64,000 bases of DNA from NCBI GenBank assembly GCA_946220775.1, contig CAMIFC010000006.1, positions 1-64,000 of the forward strand. The letters are read 5' to 3'. The translations under genes and the position numbers were made by a program. Positions 32,840-41,631 of the stretch are shown here, piece after piece. The stretch comes from an uncultured Corynebacterium sp. (GTDB taxonomy: Bacteria > Actinomycetota > Actinomycetes > Mycobacteriales > Mycobacteriaceae). Below the pieces are notes generated by a model, which was not told where the DNA came from, did no database searches, and saw only the letters and a program-made list of their open reading frames with translations. The number at the start of each line of letters is the position of its first letter. Positions within the stretch are counted from its first letter, which is position 1.

Positions 32840-34309
32840 ATGGCTGAATCCACGCCACACTCTGCACCGACGCCCATGCCACTACACCTGCGGATTTATG
32901 ACACCGCAGTGCGCGAAATCCGGGAATTCACCCCGCTGCGCGAAGGCAAGGTCTCGATCTACTTGTGTGGTGCGACCGTCCAGTCCATCCCACACATTGG
33001 CCACGTGCGCTCCGGGGTCGCCTTCGACGTGCTGCGTCGCTGGCTAGCCGCCCAGGGCTACGACGTTGCGTTCGTCCGCAACGTCACCGATATCGATGAC
33101 AAAATCCTTACCAAAGCCGCCGAGCACGGCCGCCCCTGGTGGGAGTGGGCAGCCACCCACGAGCGCGCGTTTACCTGGGCGTATGACCAGCTTGGCGTCC
33201 TGCCCCCATCGGTAGAGCCACGCGCGACGGGGCACATTCCGCAAATGATCGAATACATGCAGCGCATCATCGACAACGGCCACGGCTACGCTGCCGACGG
33301 AAACGTCTACGCCCAGCCTGCGACGATCGAAAACTACGGGTTCATCTCTGGACAGCGCCTTGACGAACTCGACCAAGGTGAATCCGCTGGCACCGGCAAG
33401 CGCGATCCACGGGACTTCACGATGTGGAAAGCCGCCAAACCAGGCGAACCCAGCTGGGACTCGCCGTGGGGACCGGGCCGCCCGGGCTGGCACATCGAAT
33501 GCTCCGCGATGGCCACAAATTACCTCGGCGAGTCCTTTGACATTCACGCCGGTGGCCTCGACCTGCAATTCCCGCACCACGAAAACGAAGCTGCCCAGGC
33601 CGCCGCAGCCGGGGATAGCTTCGCCCGCTACTGGATGCACAACGGCTGGGTCACGATGAGCGGCGAAAAAATGTCGAAATCGCTGGGCAACGTGCTCAGC
33701 GTGCCGAACGTGCTGACCAAGGTCCGCCCCATCGAGCTGCGCTACTACCTGGGTTCGGGGCATTACCGCTCGATGCTGGAGTACTCCGAGACCGCACTGG
33801 CCGAGGCCGCCGCGGGATTCCGTCGCATCGAGAAATTCCTGCTGCGCGCAGCCGCCCTGAATTCGGACGCCACCGGGCCCGACCAGGCAATTCCCGTAGG
33901 GAAGTGGCCAGCGGCATTCGCAGAGAAGATGAACGACGACCTCGCCGTCCCACAAGCCCTCGCCGTGATTCACGAAACAGTGCGTGAAGGCAACAAGCTC
34001 CTTGAATCTAAGGGGAAGAAGGACCTCGCGGAGATTACGGAGTTAGCGTCCCAGGTTCGGGCGATGGTCAACGTGCTGGGCGTGGACCCCTTCGATGAAC
34101 ACTGGCTGCCACAAACCTTGGCTGGTCAAAGCTCCTCCGCTGCGATGGAAGCGCTCGACGTGCTCGTCCGAGAAGACCTCGAACGTCGCGCGATCGCACG
34201 CGCCGAGAAGAATTGGGCCGTCGCCGATGAAGTGCGCGACCGGCTCACCGCCGCCGGGATCGAAGTGACAGACTCTCCCGATGGCGCGCGCTGGTCGTTG
34301 AAGGACTAG
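32840..34309 (+). CDS. cysS: cysteinyl-tRNA synthetase
   Basis: CysS charges tRNA-Cys. The protein from ATG 32840 (MAESTPHSAP) has 489 residues. The class I signatures are PHIGH (about 51-55) and KMSKS (about 277-281). The zinc-ligand cysteine precedes the first motif (LCGATVQ), and further ligands lie in WHIECSAM and FPHHENE. AGAAGG lies nine bases before the start; an in-frame ATG at 32876 would give the minimal family length. MshC, the mycothiol ligase paralogue, is less likely because the gene is followed by rlmB and would follow ispF but for the island, the standard cysS context. Its stop overlaps the convergent MFS gene in CTAG. Confidence 0.95.
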   Translation: MAESTPHSAPTPMPLHLRIYDTAVREIREFTPLREGKVSIYLCGATVQSIPHIGHVRSGVAFDVLRRWLAAQGYDVAFVRNVTDIDDKILTKAAEHGRPWWEWAATHERAFTWAYDQLGVLPPSVEPRATGHIPQMIEYMQRIIDNGHGYAADGNVYAQPATIENYGFISGQRLDELDQGESAGTGKRDPRDFTMWKAAKPGEPSWDSPWGPGRPGWHIECSAMATNYLGESFDIHAGGLDLQFPHHENEAAQAAAAGDSFARYWMHNGWVTMSGEKMSKSLGNVLSVPNVLTKVRPIELRYYLGSGHYRSMLEYSETALAEAAAGFRRIEKFLLRAAALNSDATGPDQAIPVGKWPAAFAEKMNDDLAVPQALAVIHETVREGNKLLESKGKKDLAEITELASQVRAMVNVLGVDPFDEHWLPQTLAGQSSSAAMEALDVLVREDLERRAIARAEKNWAVADEVRDRLTAAGIEVTDSPDGARWSLKD

Positions 34310-35676
34310 TCAGACAGCACCTTGCCCCGCTGTTCCGGCAAGGTGAACGCCGCCACCGCCGCCACAGCGAAGGCCGCCCCAAACATGGCGAACAACATTC
34401 CCTGCCCGCCGAAAGCCAACAATGGTGGCACTACCAGCGGTGCGATGATCGAAGCGATACGCCCGAAACCAGCTGCCGCACCCGTGCCCGTTCCGCGCAG
34501 GTGAGTAGGGTAAAGCTCCGGCCCAATCGCATACAACGCACCCCACGCGCCGAGGTTAAAGAAGCTCAGCAGACACCCTGCCAGGATGATCTGCCACGGC
34601 GCAGCGGCCAGCCCAAAACCTGCCGCCGACACCGCAGAACCAACTAGGAACAACGCCAACGTTGGGCGGCGTCCCCAACGCTCAATCAACAACGCGCTCA
34701 CGGCATAGCCCGGCAGCTGCGCCAACGTGATGATCAGCGTAAAGCTGAAGGATTTCACCAGCGTGTAGCCCTGCGCGTGCAGCAGCGACGGAATCCAAAT
34801 AAACGCGCCATAATAGCTGAAATTGATGCAAAACCACACGATCCATAACGCCGCCGTCCGTTTCGCGAGCAAAGAATCCCAAATGCCGCGAGTGTGTGTG
34901 AGGTTGGCGTCCGAAATAACGTCGCCTTCAATCGCCTGGATTTTTTCGGACGCCAACGGGCGCGACGCCTCAAAAGAACGCACGACCTCTTCGGCCTTGG
35001 CGTGCTGCCCGCGGGACTCTAAGAATCGAACGGACTCCGGCATTGTCAGCCGAACCACAAATGAATACAACGCGGGGACACAACCGATCGCCAGCGCCCA
35101 ACGCCAACCGGAATCCGACGCGCTGACGACGAACGTGCCGATCACCGCCGCAAGGATCCATCCGAGCGCCCAGAACGCCTCCAACAGCACGACCATGCGG
35201 CCGCGCACTCGTCGTGGCGCGAACTCCGAAATCAATGTGGAGGCGACCGGTAGTTCGGCACCCAGCCCCAAACCGACAACGAACCGCAGCGCAATCAACA
35301 CTGCTAAGCTGCCGGCCAGTGCCGATGCTCCGGTGGCCACGCCGTAGATCAACAGGGTGAGCGAGAAAATATGGCGGCGACCGAACTTATCGGCCAGCAA
35401 TCCGCCGAAGGTCGCGCCGAGCGCCATGCCCACAAAGCCAATGGACGCCAGCCAGCTGGTCTCCGTGGGGGACAACTTCCACTGAGCGGCCAAGGCGGCC
35501 ATGACGAAAGAGATCAGGCCAACGTCCATGGCGTCCATGGCCCAACCCAAACCGGATACTCCGAGGAGGCGGGAGTGCTTACGCGTCACAGGAAGGTCAT
35601 CGAGGCGCTGATTCAATGACGGAGCTGATTCGGCCGAAAACTGTGGATCAGGATTGTTATCTGTGGGTGAGGCCAT
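34306..35676 (-). CDS. MFS transporter, NiaP/SV2-like
   Basis: This 456-residue permease has about twelve helices, with the signature LLADKFGRRHIFS (about residues 93-105) and the NiaP/aromatic-acid-carrier-like opening LGWAMDAMDVGLISFVMAAL. A central charged loop (about 215-260) follows helix 6. The family includes niacin, benzoate and sugar carriers, so the substrate is open. The gene overlaps cysS at the stop codon (CTAG) and is divergent from rlmB. It has two GGACGCCA and two TGGCGTCC copies, unlike the foreign island nearby. No clear ribosome site precedes its ATG, so the transcript may be leaderless. Confidence 0.85.
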   Translation of the reverse strand: MASPTDNNPDPQFSAESAPSLNQRLDDLPVTRKHSRLLGVSGLGWAMDAMDVGLISFVMAALAAQWKLSPTETSWLASIGFVGMALGATFGGLLADKFGRRHIFSLTLLIYGVATGASALAGSLAVLIALRFVVGLGLGAELPVASTLISEFAPRRVRGRMVVLLEAFWALGWILAAVIGTFVVSASDSGWRWALAIGCVPALYSFVVRLTMPESVRFLESRGQHAKAEEVVRSFEASRPLASEKIQAIEGDVISDANLTHTRGIWDSLLAKRTAALWIVWFCINFSYYGAFIWIPSLLHAQGYTLVKSFSFTLIITLAQLPGYAVSALLIERWGRRPTLALFLVGSAVSAAGFGLAAAPWQIILAGCLLSFFNLGAWGALYAIGPELYPTHLRGTGTGAAAGFGRIASIIAPLVVPPLLAFGGQGMLFAMFGAAFAVAAVAAFTLPEQRGKVLSD

Positions 35677-35754
35677 GGATGAATAATAGTGGGATTAGGC
35701 ACTTGGGCGATAGACTTGGTGCCGTTAAACACAGTAGTAATTCATAGGAGCACA

Positions 35755-36720
35755 ATGGCTGGCAACTCGCGACGACACGGTGGCGTCCGACGCACACAGA
35801 AAAAGGGGCCGTCCAAGGGCGCGAGCGGTGAGAAGCGGCGCGGACTGCGGGGCAAAGGCCCCACGCCCAAGGCTGAAGACCGGGTGTATCACTCGGCGTA
35901 TAAGCGCAAGAAGAAGGCTGAACGCCGCGCGTCCGGCGCACACGATCGCCGCCAATCACGTGGTGTCGGCACCGAAAACGAGCTCGTTGTTGGGCGCAAC
36001 CCCGTCATTGAGTGCCTCCACGCGGGGGTGCCGGCGACAGCGCTGTTCGTCGCCCACGGCACGGGTAATGACGCACGCTTGGCGGAAGCCGTCCACACCA
36101 GCGCCGATCGTGGCATCCCGGTGTTGGAAGTCGACCGCGCGGAACTCGACAAGATGACCGGCAACGGACTGCACCAGGGGATTGGCCTGCAGATCCCGCC
36201 GTACAGGTACGCGGAGGTCGAGGATCTGATCGATCGTGCCGCAACGTCGAAGAACCCGGGGCTGATCGTGGCGTTGGATAACATCACCGACCCCCGCAAC
36301 CTCGGCGCGGTGATCCGGTCTGTTGCAGCGTTCGGGGGCCACGGCGTGGTCATTCCGGAGCGTCGCAGTGCGTCCGTCACCGCCGTTGCATGGCGGACGT
36401 CAGCCGGTACCGCCGCTCGACTTCCTGTCGCCAAGGCAACGAACATGGTGCGCGCGCTGAAGCAGTTCCAGCAGAACGGCTACCAGGTGGTGGGCCTCGA
36501 TGCTGGTGGCGACCACACGTTGGATACCTACGACGGAACGACTCCCACGGTCGTGGTGGTGGGGTCTGAAGGTAAGGGATTGTCGCGGCTGGTGGGGGAG
36601 ACTGCCGACACGATCTTGTCGATCCCGATGGCGGCGAAGGTGGAATCGCTGAACGCTTCTGTGGCCGCTGGTGTGGTGCTCAGCGAGTTCGCGCGTCAGC
36701 GCCGCGTAGCTGCGAAATAA
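35755..36720 (+). CDS. rlmB: 23S rRNA 2'-O-methyltransferase, RlmB/TrmH (SpoU) family
   Basis: This 321-residue SPOUT methyltransferase probably 2'-O-methylates a 23S rRNA guanosine. The first 75 residues are basic and disordered-looking (RRHGGVRRTQKKGP). A substrate-binding domain begins at ELVVGRNPVIECL. The knotted catalytic domain has the motifs ALDNITDPRNLGAVIRS, VVVVGSEGKGLSRLV and IPMAAKVESLNASVAAGVVL. The ATG at 35755 has AGGAG six bases upstream; a longer frame from 35689 is not needed. The cysS-rlmB linkage is usual in the order, although an MFS gene intervenes here. Confidence 0.93.
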   Translation: MAGNSRRHGGVRRTQKKGPSKGASGEKRRGLRGKGPTPKAEDRVYHSAYKRKKKAERRASGAHDRRQSRGVGTENELVVGRNPVIECLHAGVPATALFVAHGTGNDARLAEAVHTSADRGIPVLEVDRAELDKMTGNGLHQGIGLQIPPYRYAEVEDLIDRAATSKNPGLIVALDNITDPRNLGAVIRSVAAFGGHGVVIPERRSASVTAVAWRTSAGTAARLPVAKATNMVRALKQFQQNGYQVVGLDAGGDHTLDTYDGTTPTVVVVGSEGKGLSRLVGETADTILSIPMAAKVESLNASVAAGVVLSEFARQRRVAAK

Positions 36721-36749
36721 GGGGGTGGGGCCGCCCGAGAACCGGGCAC

Positions 36750-36775
36750 AGCCCGCACCGCTTAGCGGTGGGGCT
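36750..36775. terminator. bidirectional hairpin between rlmB and the metal permease gene
   Basis: AGCCC-G-CACCGC pairs with GCGGTG-GGGCT around a TTA loop with one bulged G. The right arm overlaps the end of the minus-strand permease gene. It can serve both convergent genes. Confidence 0.65.
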
Positions 36776-37709
36776 TAGCCTCGGTTTCTTCGGCGTGGTG
36801 AGGATCGTGTTCGGTGTAATCACCTGGCGTCCCTGCTTCAGAGAAGCGGCGGGCGCGCTCGACATCCTCGTTCAATGTCCGGCCACGCCACCACGCGTAG
36901 AGGCGGCATAGCAGGTAGATCAGGAAGCTCAGGCTGGTGACGAACACGGACACCGGCAGGCCCGGCGCGAGGGAAAGCACCAGCCCGCCGACCGCGGACA
37001 GCACCGAGAAGAATGCCGACAGCAGCACCGCGTACACCGGGTTCGCCGTCACCTTCACGGCGGCGGCACCGGGCGTGATGAGCAGCGCGATGAGCAGTAG
37101 CGCACCGACGATCTGCACCCCCTGGCTGGCGGCAATACCCAACAGCACAGCGAATAGGACGTTCAGCGCGCGCACGTTGACGCCACTGGCCGCAGCCATG
37201 ATGGGGTCAACAGTGGCGAACAACAGTGGACGCCAGAAGATCACAATCACGGCGACCACGATGATCGTCATGATCGCCAGTCCCTTGATGTTGGCTGCGC
37301 TGACACCTACGATCTGCCCGGTCAGCAGGCTGAACGCGATTGATGATCGCCCCGGGTACAAGTAGATGAACAGCACCGATAAGCCCATGCCGAAGCTCAG
37401 CACCACGGCGACGATCGAGTCCTGTTCTCGCATGCCAAGGATGGTCAATAAGACGGCCGCTAGGACCGCACCCAGCAGCGCACCCCAGGTCACGCTGAAG
37501 CTGAACAGCAGTGCCGCCGAGGCGCCCATTAGCGCCAGCTCACCAGTACTGTGCGTGGCGAAACTCATCTGCCGCATGACGATCAGCGGTGCGATCGCGC
37601 CAGACACAATGCCGAGCAGGAGTGCCGCGAGTACTGAGTTTTGTACGAAGTCGACGCTCAGCAGTGCAAGTGTGTCTGCCCACCAATCGCCGGAATGAAA
37701 GTCACTCAT
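36762..37709 (-). CDS. znuB: zinc/manganese ABC transporter permease, ZnuB family
   Basis: This 315-residue protein with about eight to nine membrane helices belongs to the ABC-3 metal permease family. The conserved segment VVSFG/AVVLSFGMGLSVLF and the helix carrying GALLLIALLITPGAAA are visible. A His-containing cytoplasmic tail (EHDPHHAEETEAKPH) ends the protein. Its start overlaps the ATPase stop by four bases (ATGA). With the His-rich binding protein it forms a complete zinc (or manganese) importer, in the same order and position as cg2911-2913 of C. glutamicum. Confidence 0.9.
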   Translation of the reverse strand: MSDFHSGDWWADTLALLSVDFVQNSVLAALLLGIVSGAIAPLIVMRQMSFATHSTGELALMGASAALLFSFSVTWGALLGAVLAAVLLTILGMREQDSIVAVVLSFGMGLSVLFIYLYPGRSSIAFSLLTGQIVGVSAANIKGLAIMTIIVVAVIVIFWRPLLFATVDPIMAAASGVNVRALNVLFAVLLGIAASQGVQIVGALLLIALLITPGAAAVKVTANPVYAVLLSAFFSVLSAVGGLVLSLAPGLPVSVFVTSLSFLIYLLCRLYAWWRGRTLNEDVERARRFSEAGTPGDYTEHDPHHAEETEAKPHR

Positions 37710-38407
37710 ACGACAACCAACTTCCCATCGACATTGACGACCTTCACTTCGGTGTCATAAAGCTCCGAGAGTGTTTCCGTGTTCATCACTTCATCGACCG
37801 TGCCCTGGCGGTGGCCCTTCGGCGTGATGTAGAGCACGCGGTCGGTGACCTCCAGGATGGGGTTGATGCTGTGGGTGATGAAGAGCACGGAGGTGTTGTG
37901 CTCGCGGCGGCGACGGTCCAACAGTTCCACGGCTGCGCGTTGCGCACGGAAATCCATGGAGAGCAGCGGTTCGTCGCACAGCAGGATATCCGGATCCACT
38001 GCCAGGGCCTGGGCTTGGCGAATCAGCTGTTGCTGCCCACCGGATAGTTGCCCGACGCGGTGGTTTGCGATGCCGGTGGCACCAACTTCGGCCAGCGCAG
38101 CATCAACCTGTTTGCGGCTCACGCGTCGTTTTTTCAGGACGCCATGTGCCGTGGATAGTCCAACCAGGTCACGAGCGCGGATCGGGAGCTCGGGATCGAA
38201 CATTCGCTGCTGCGGGATGAATCCGATGCGCCCTTTGACGTCGATGCTGCCGCCCGTGAGGGCGCGACGCTTCAACGCCACGTTGAATAGGGTCGACTTT
38301 CCGACCCCGTTAGAGCCCAAAATAGCAACGAACTCCCCGGGCTCAACCTTGAAATCGAGGTTGCGCCACAGGGGTTCCATGCTCGCGTTCTTAAACGCTA
38401 GTGTCAT
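37706..38407 (-). CDS. znuC: zinc/manganese ABC transporter ATPase, ZnuC family
   Basis: This 233-residue ABC ATPase has Walker A LGSNGVGKSTL (about 32-42), the Q-loop at GFIPQQRMF, the signature LSGGQQQL and Walker B ILLCDEPLL. It overlaps both neighbours by four bases in the ATGA pattern, so the three subunits are translationally coupled. It energises metal uptake through the permease encoded next. Confidence 0.93.
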   Translation of the reverse strand: MTLAFKNASMEPLWRNLDFKVEPGEFVAILGSNGVGKSTLFNVALKRRALTGGSIDVKGRIGFIPQQRMFDPELPIRARDLVGLSTAHGVLKKRRVSRKQVDAALAEVGATGIANHRVGQLSGGQQQLIRQAQALAVDPDILLCDEPLLSMDFRAQRAAVELLDRRRREHNTSVLFITHSINPILEVTDRVLYITPKGHRQGTVDEVMNTETLSELYDTEVKVVNVDGKLVVV

Positions 38408-39516
38408 GCATCTTCCAACTCGGTGATGAAGTTATCGACGTAGTCGAAGTAGGTATCACCTTGGTCTGGGGTTTCGTTGAGGTTAACGATCTTGATCTTG
38501 GCGTCCTTTGCCGCCTTGACCAGCTGCTCGGCGGCAGGGGTCTGCGCCTGCTCGTTGGTGATCAGGATGTCGACCTTCTTGTCCTTGATCAGCGCGCGGG
38601 TGGCAGCAACATCAGCTGCGGATGGCTCTGCCTCGCGGTTGACTGCCTCGGCGAAGGATTTAGGAGTGACGTCCTTCAGGCTCGAGTCGTCGATTGCACC
38701 CTCGGCGATGGACTCGGTGAGGACGACCTTCTTGGCTGGCAGTGCAGCCAGACGCTTGGTGAAGTCGTCAGTCTTTTCCTTCACGGAGTCAGCGTTGTCT
38801 GGGAACTTCGAGTCGATCTCGTTGATCTGCTTGGCCAGGTTGTCGGCAAACGCGTTGACGATATCCATGTCGAGCCATGCGTGTGGGTTCTCGCCACCGT
38901 GGTCGTGGCCTTCGTGGCCATCCTCGCCGTGGTCGTGGGCATCTTCGCCCTCATGCTCGTGGCCGTGAGCGTCTTCACCTTCGTGAGCGTGCTCGTCGGC
39001 GTGCTCATCACCTTCGGCGTGGGCTTCCTCGCCGTGGTCATGCTCATCGGCATGTGCGTCGTCGCCGTGATCGTGGCCGTGGTCGTGACCATGGTCGTGA
39101 TCACCGTGGACGTGCGCCTCGGCCAGTGGCATTGCGGAGACGATCTTGGCTTCGCCAGCGTTATCCGTCAGCCAGTTGTCGTAGCCACCGCCGTTGGCAG
39201 CGACGATGTCAGCGCCCTTGATCTTTGCGAGGTCACGTGCGCTGGCCTCGTAACCGTGCGGGTCGTCGTCCTTATTCTCCATGATCGTGACGACTTCGAT
39301 CTTCTTGCCGCCGTCCTTATCGGAGCCCTTCGTCAGCTCCTTGGCGATATCGCCCCAGATTGGGGTGGAAGCGACGACCTTCAACGTATCTGTATCTGCT
39401 GCCTGGTCGGAACCGCCCTCGGAACATGCCGCCAATCCGGCGGTCAGCCCGACGGCTGCGAATAGTGCGAAACCGCCCTTAGCGGACTTCTTGATTGCGC
39501 TCACTCTTATCGACAT
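38404..39516 (-). CDS. znuA: metal-binding lipoprotein of ABC importer, ZnuA-like, with long His-rich loop
   Basis: This is a 370-residue solute-binding lipoprotein from ATG 39516 (MSIRVSAIKK), with lipobox LAAC and lipid-carrying C31. Cluster A-1 features include DPHGYE (H87) and NPHAWLD (H212). Between them residues 135-206 contain 23 histidines mixed with Asp and Glu, a far longer loop than in E. coli ZnuA. Such loops are thought to capture or gauge zinc in the periplasm-like space. An upstream frame extension to 39684 lacks a signal peptide logic. The region in front holds a possible Zur-type site at 39521-39542. Confidence 0.92.
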   Translation of the reverse strand: MSIRVSAIKKSAKGGFALFAAVGLTAGLAACSEGGSDQAADTDTLKVVASTPIWGDIAKELTKGSDKDGGKKIEVVTIMENKDDDPHGYEASARDLAKIKGADIVAANGGGYDNWLTDNAGEAKIVSAMPLAEAHVHGDHDHGHDHGHDHGDDAHADEHDHGEEAHAEGDEHADEHAHEGEDAHGHEHEGEDAHDHGEDGHEGHDHGGENPHAWLDMDIVNAFADNLAKQINEIDSKFPDNADSVKEKTDDFTKRLAALPAKKVVLTESIAEGAIDDSSLKDVTPKSFAEAVNREAEPSAADVAATRALIKDKKVDILITNEQAQTPAAEQLVKAAKDAKIKIVNLNETPDQGDTYFDYVDNFITELEDA

Positions 39517-39520
39517 CCTA

Positions 39521-39542
39521 ATGAAAATATTGAGAACGATTT
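39521..39542. promoter_or_regulatory. possible metal-regulator (Zur-like) site upstream of znuA
   Basis: An AT-rich stretch begins ATGAAAATATTG and ends AACGATTT, five bases before the znuA start codon. It shares the word AACGATTT (as reverse complement) with the site at 56531-56554, near the His-rich protein gene. In C. glutamicum the equivalent znu genes are under Zur. The match is weak and no exact consensus was tested. Confidence 0.35.
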
Positions 39543-39607
39543 GCGTTAAGTTTAAGCAAAAGCTCTGCATTCGGCAATGTTGCTGCAGTCCGCCTACGCT
39601 GATTATC

Positions 39608-40756
39608 ATGAAACCCTCTGCGCCCACCCCAGCGCGGCGAAGCACTCTGGCCTCCCTCGCGGCCGAGCTTGGGGTCTCGCGCACTACCGTGTCGAACGCC
39701 TACAACCGGCCGGATCAGCTATCCCCAGCGCTGCGCGAGCGCATCCTTCGCACCGCGGAAAAACTCGGCTACCCAGGACCAGACCCGACCGCCCGCTCCC
39801 TGCGCACCCAACGCGCCGGGGCAGTCGGGGTGTTGCTTACCGAAGAACTCACCTACGCCTTCGATGACCAAGCCTCCCTTGAGTTCATGGCTGGCGTGTC
39901 CCAGGCTTGTGGAGAGATGGGTGTTTCGATGCTGCTCATACCCGCCGGCGTGCAGGAGGACGCCCGCGGCGCCAGCCAGCTGGTCAACCAAGCCGCCGTC
40001 GATGGATTCATCGTCTATTCTGTGGCTGCCGAAGACCCCTACCTGGAGGCCGCCGTCGCGCGCGGCAAGCCCGTCGTCATTTGTGATCAGCCCGCCGACC
40101 ATCTGGGCCACGGTTTCGTTGGTATCGACGATCAGGAGGCCATCAAGCCAGTTGTTCGTCGCGTGACGGAGCAGGGACATCGCCGGGTTGGCGTCCTATG
40201 TATTCGACTGGATAGGGAACCCAACAACGGTCACGTCAGCGCCGAGCGGTTGGCGACGGCGCGAATGAAGGTGCAAAAAGACCGGGTGACGGGGGCGCTG
40301 GAGGTCCTCACCGAGGCAGGCATCGACGCCGCCGACGTGCCAATCGTGGAGCGCCACATCAATGACTCAGACAATACCTACGCAGCGGCCGAGGAGCTGC
40401 TCACCGCGCACCCGGAACTCACCGCCGTGGTGTGCACGACCGACTCAATGGCGATGGGCGTTCTCGCCTTCGCGAAGGACGCCGGTCTGCGCATTCCGGA
40501 GGACCTTTCCGTCACCGGATTCGACGGCACTCCCATGGCGCAGGACGCCAACCTGGTCACAGTCCGTCAGCCCTCACGCACGAAGGGAATGACCAGTGGC
40601 GAGCTGCTCGCAGAAGAAATCCGTGCCAGCAAGAAGCGACGCAACACGGCCCGGAGCCGTGCGACCACAGACGCCGAGGCATCACTCGCGCGCCGGGTCT
40701 ACCTGGATACCCACGTGCTGGACGGCACATCGATCGCGCCACCGCGGCGGGACTAG
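39608..40756 (+). CDS. ipsA: LacI-family regulator, IpsA-like
   Basis: This 382-residue regulator has an N-terminal HTH (about 13-60; TLASLAAELGVSRTTVSNAYNRPDQLS) and a periplasmic-binding-protein-like effector domain to the end. The gene lies between znuA and otsB exactly as cg2910 does in C. glutamicum, where IpsA controls myo-inositol phosphate synthase and thus inositol-derived lipids. The identification rests on synteny and family. The ATG at 39608 (MKPSAPTPARR) is the first Met giving a normal LacI start. Its stop overlaps that of otsB in CTAG. Confidence 0.8.
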   Translation: MKPSAPTPARRSTLASLAAELGVSRTTVSNAYNRPDQLSPALRERILRTAEKLGYPGPDPTARSLRTQRAGAVGVLLTEELTYAFDDQASLEFMAGVSQACGEMGVSMLLIPAGVQEDARGASQLVNQAAVDGFIVYSVAAEDPYLEAAVARGKPVVICDQPADHLGHGFVGIDDQEAIKPVVRRVTEQGHRRVGVLCIRLDREPNNGHVSAERLATARMKVQKDRVTGALEVLTEAGIDAADVPIVERHINDSDNTYAAAEELLTAHPELTAVVCTTDSMAMGVLAFAKDAGLRIPEDLSVTGFDGTPMAQDANLVTVRQPSRTKGMTSGELLAEEIRASKKRRNTARSRATTDAEASLARRVYLDTHVLDGTSIAPPRRD

Positions 40757-41595
40757 CGACGCGCGGTCGCCAGCGCTACGAGCGCGTCCCGCATCGCGAA
40801 TGGGGATTCGAGCGCGCGGGTTGCCCGAGTCCGATCAGTCAACCGCCCGCCGACATGAACGCCCAGGTCTTGTTCGCGCAGCACGGCCATGACCGTCTCA
40901 TCCGTTACGTCATCGCCGCCAAAGAACACCGAATCGATGTCGGTGCCCTGATCCGCCAACCGCGCTAGCAGCCCAGCGATGTAGCTGCCCTTCGTGGAGA
41001 TCGCGACGCTGAGCTCCAAAATATCGCGCCCCCATGTCACCTGAATATCGGTGGGTAGGGTCTCGGCAAACTCGGCGAGCGCTTCGTCGGCCTTCCGCGC
41101 TACCTCTATATCTTCTGCCTGCCGGGAGTGCAGACCCACCGACAACGGCTTGTACTCCACCCACAGCCCAGGATCCGTGGCAGCGAGCTCCTCGGCCTTT
41201 TCCCCCAAGGCCTTCAACGCGTCGAGCTGAGCCCGGCCCGCGCCATCCGCGGGCTGGTCGGCCGGCTGTGCGCCATGGGACCCCACGAGTCGAACGTCCC
41301 CGTCCCCAGGGTTCGCGAGGATGGGAAGACCGGAGACGTCGCTGAGTTGAGTCAGGTGGCGTCCGGAAATAAGAACGACCAGAACCCCCGGGCACGCCGC
41401 GAGATCCTGCAGTGCCTCGATCGCGCCGGGCACCGCGCGCACGTCGGTGGGGGAATCGGAAAACTCCGCGAGCGTGCCATCGAAATCCATCGCGACCAGC
41501 AGCTGGTCGACCTGGGCAAGCCGGTCGAGGTCGGCGGGGGAGAATTCGGGCAAGTCACGGTTCGGGGTAGTCACAAAACGATCCTTTCGCGTCAT
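40753..41595 (-). CDS. otsB: trehalose-6-phosphate phosphatase
   Basis: OtsB releases trehalose from trehalose-6-phosphate. The 280-residue HAD-superfamily enzyme has the nucleophile motif AMDFDGTLAEF (D at about 37 and 39), motif II LISGRH and the late FFGGDDVTDE acidic motif. It is the last gene of the otsA-lipoprotein-otsB unit, 36 bases after its neighbour. Trehalose is needed for mycolate carriers in corynebacteria. Confidence 0.95.
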   Translation of the reverse strand: MTRKDRFVTTPNRDLPEFSPADLDRLAQVDQLLVAMDFDGTLAEFSDSPTDVRAVPGAIEALQDLAACPGVLVVLISGRHLTQLSDVSGLPILANPGDGDVRLVGSHGAQPADQPADGAGRAQLDALKALGEKAEELAATDPGLWVEYKPLSVGLHSRQAEDIEVARKADEALAEFAETLPTDIQVTWGRDILELSVAISTKGSYIAGLLARLADQGTDIDSVFFGGDDVTDETVMAVLREQDLGVHVGGRLTDRTRATRALESPFAMRDALVALATARR

Positions 41596-41631
41596 GCCGT
41601 GCCGACGACCTTTTGCAGACGCCAGCGGTGG

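Noticed and set aside
38401..39465. Long plus-strand open frame with many Val residues opposite znuA
   Set aside because: It is the complement of the His/Asp-rich ZnuA loop; GAC/CAC codons read backwards as GTC/GTG give a valine-rich frame with no start context or family similarity.
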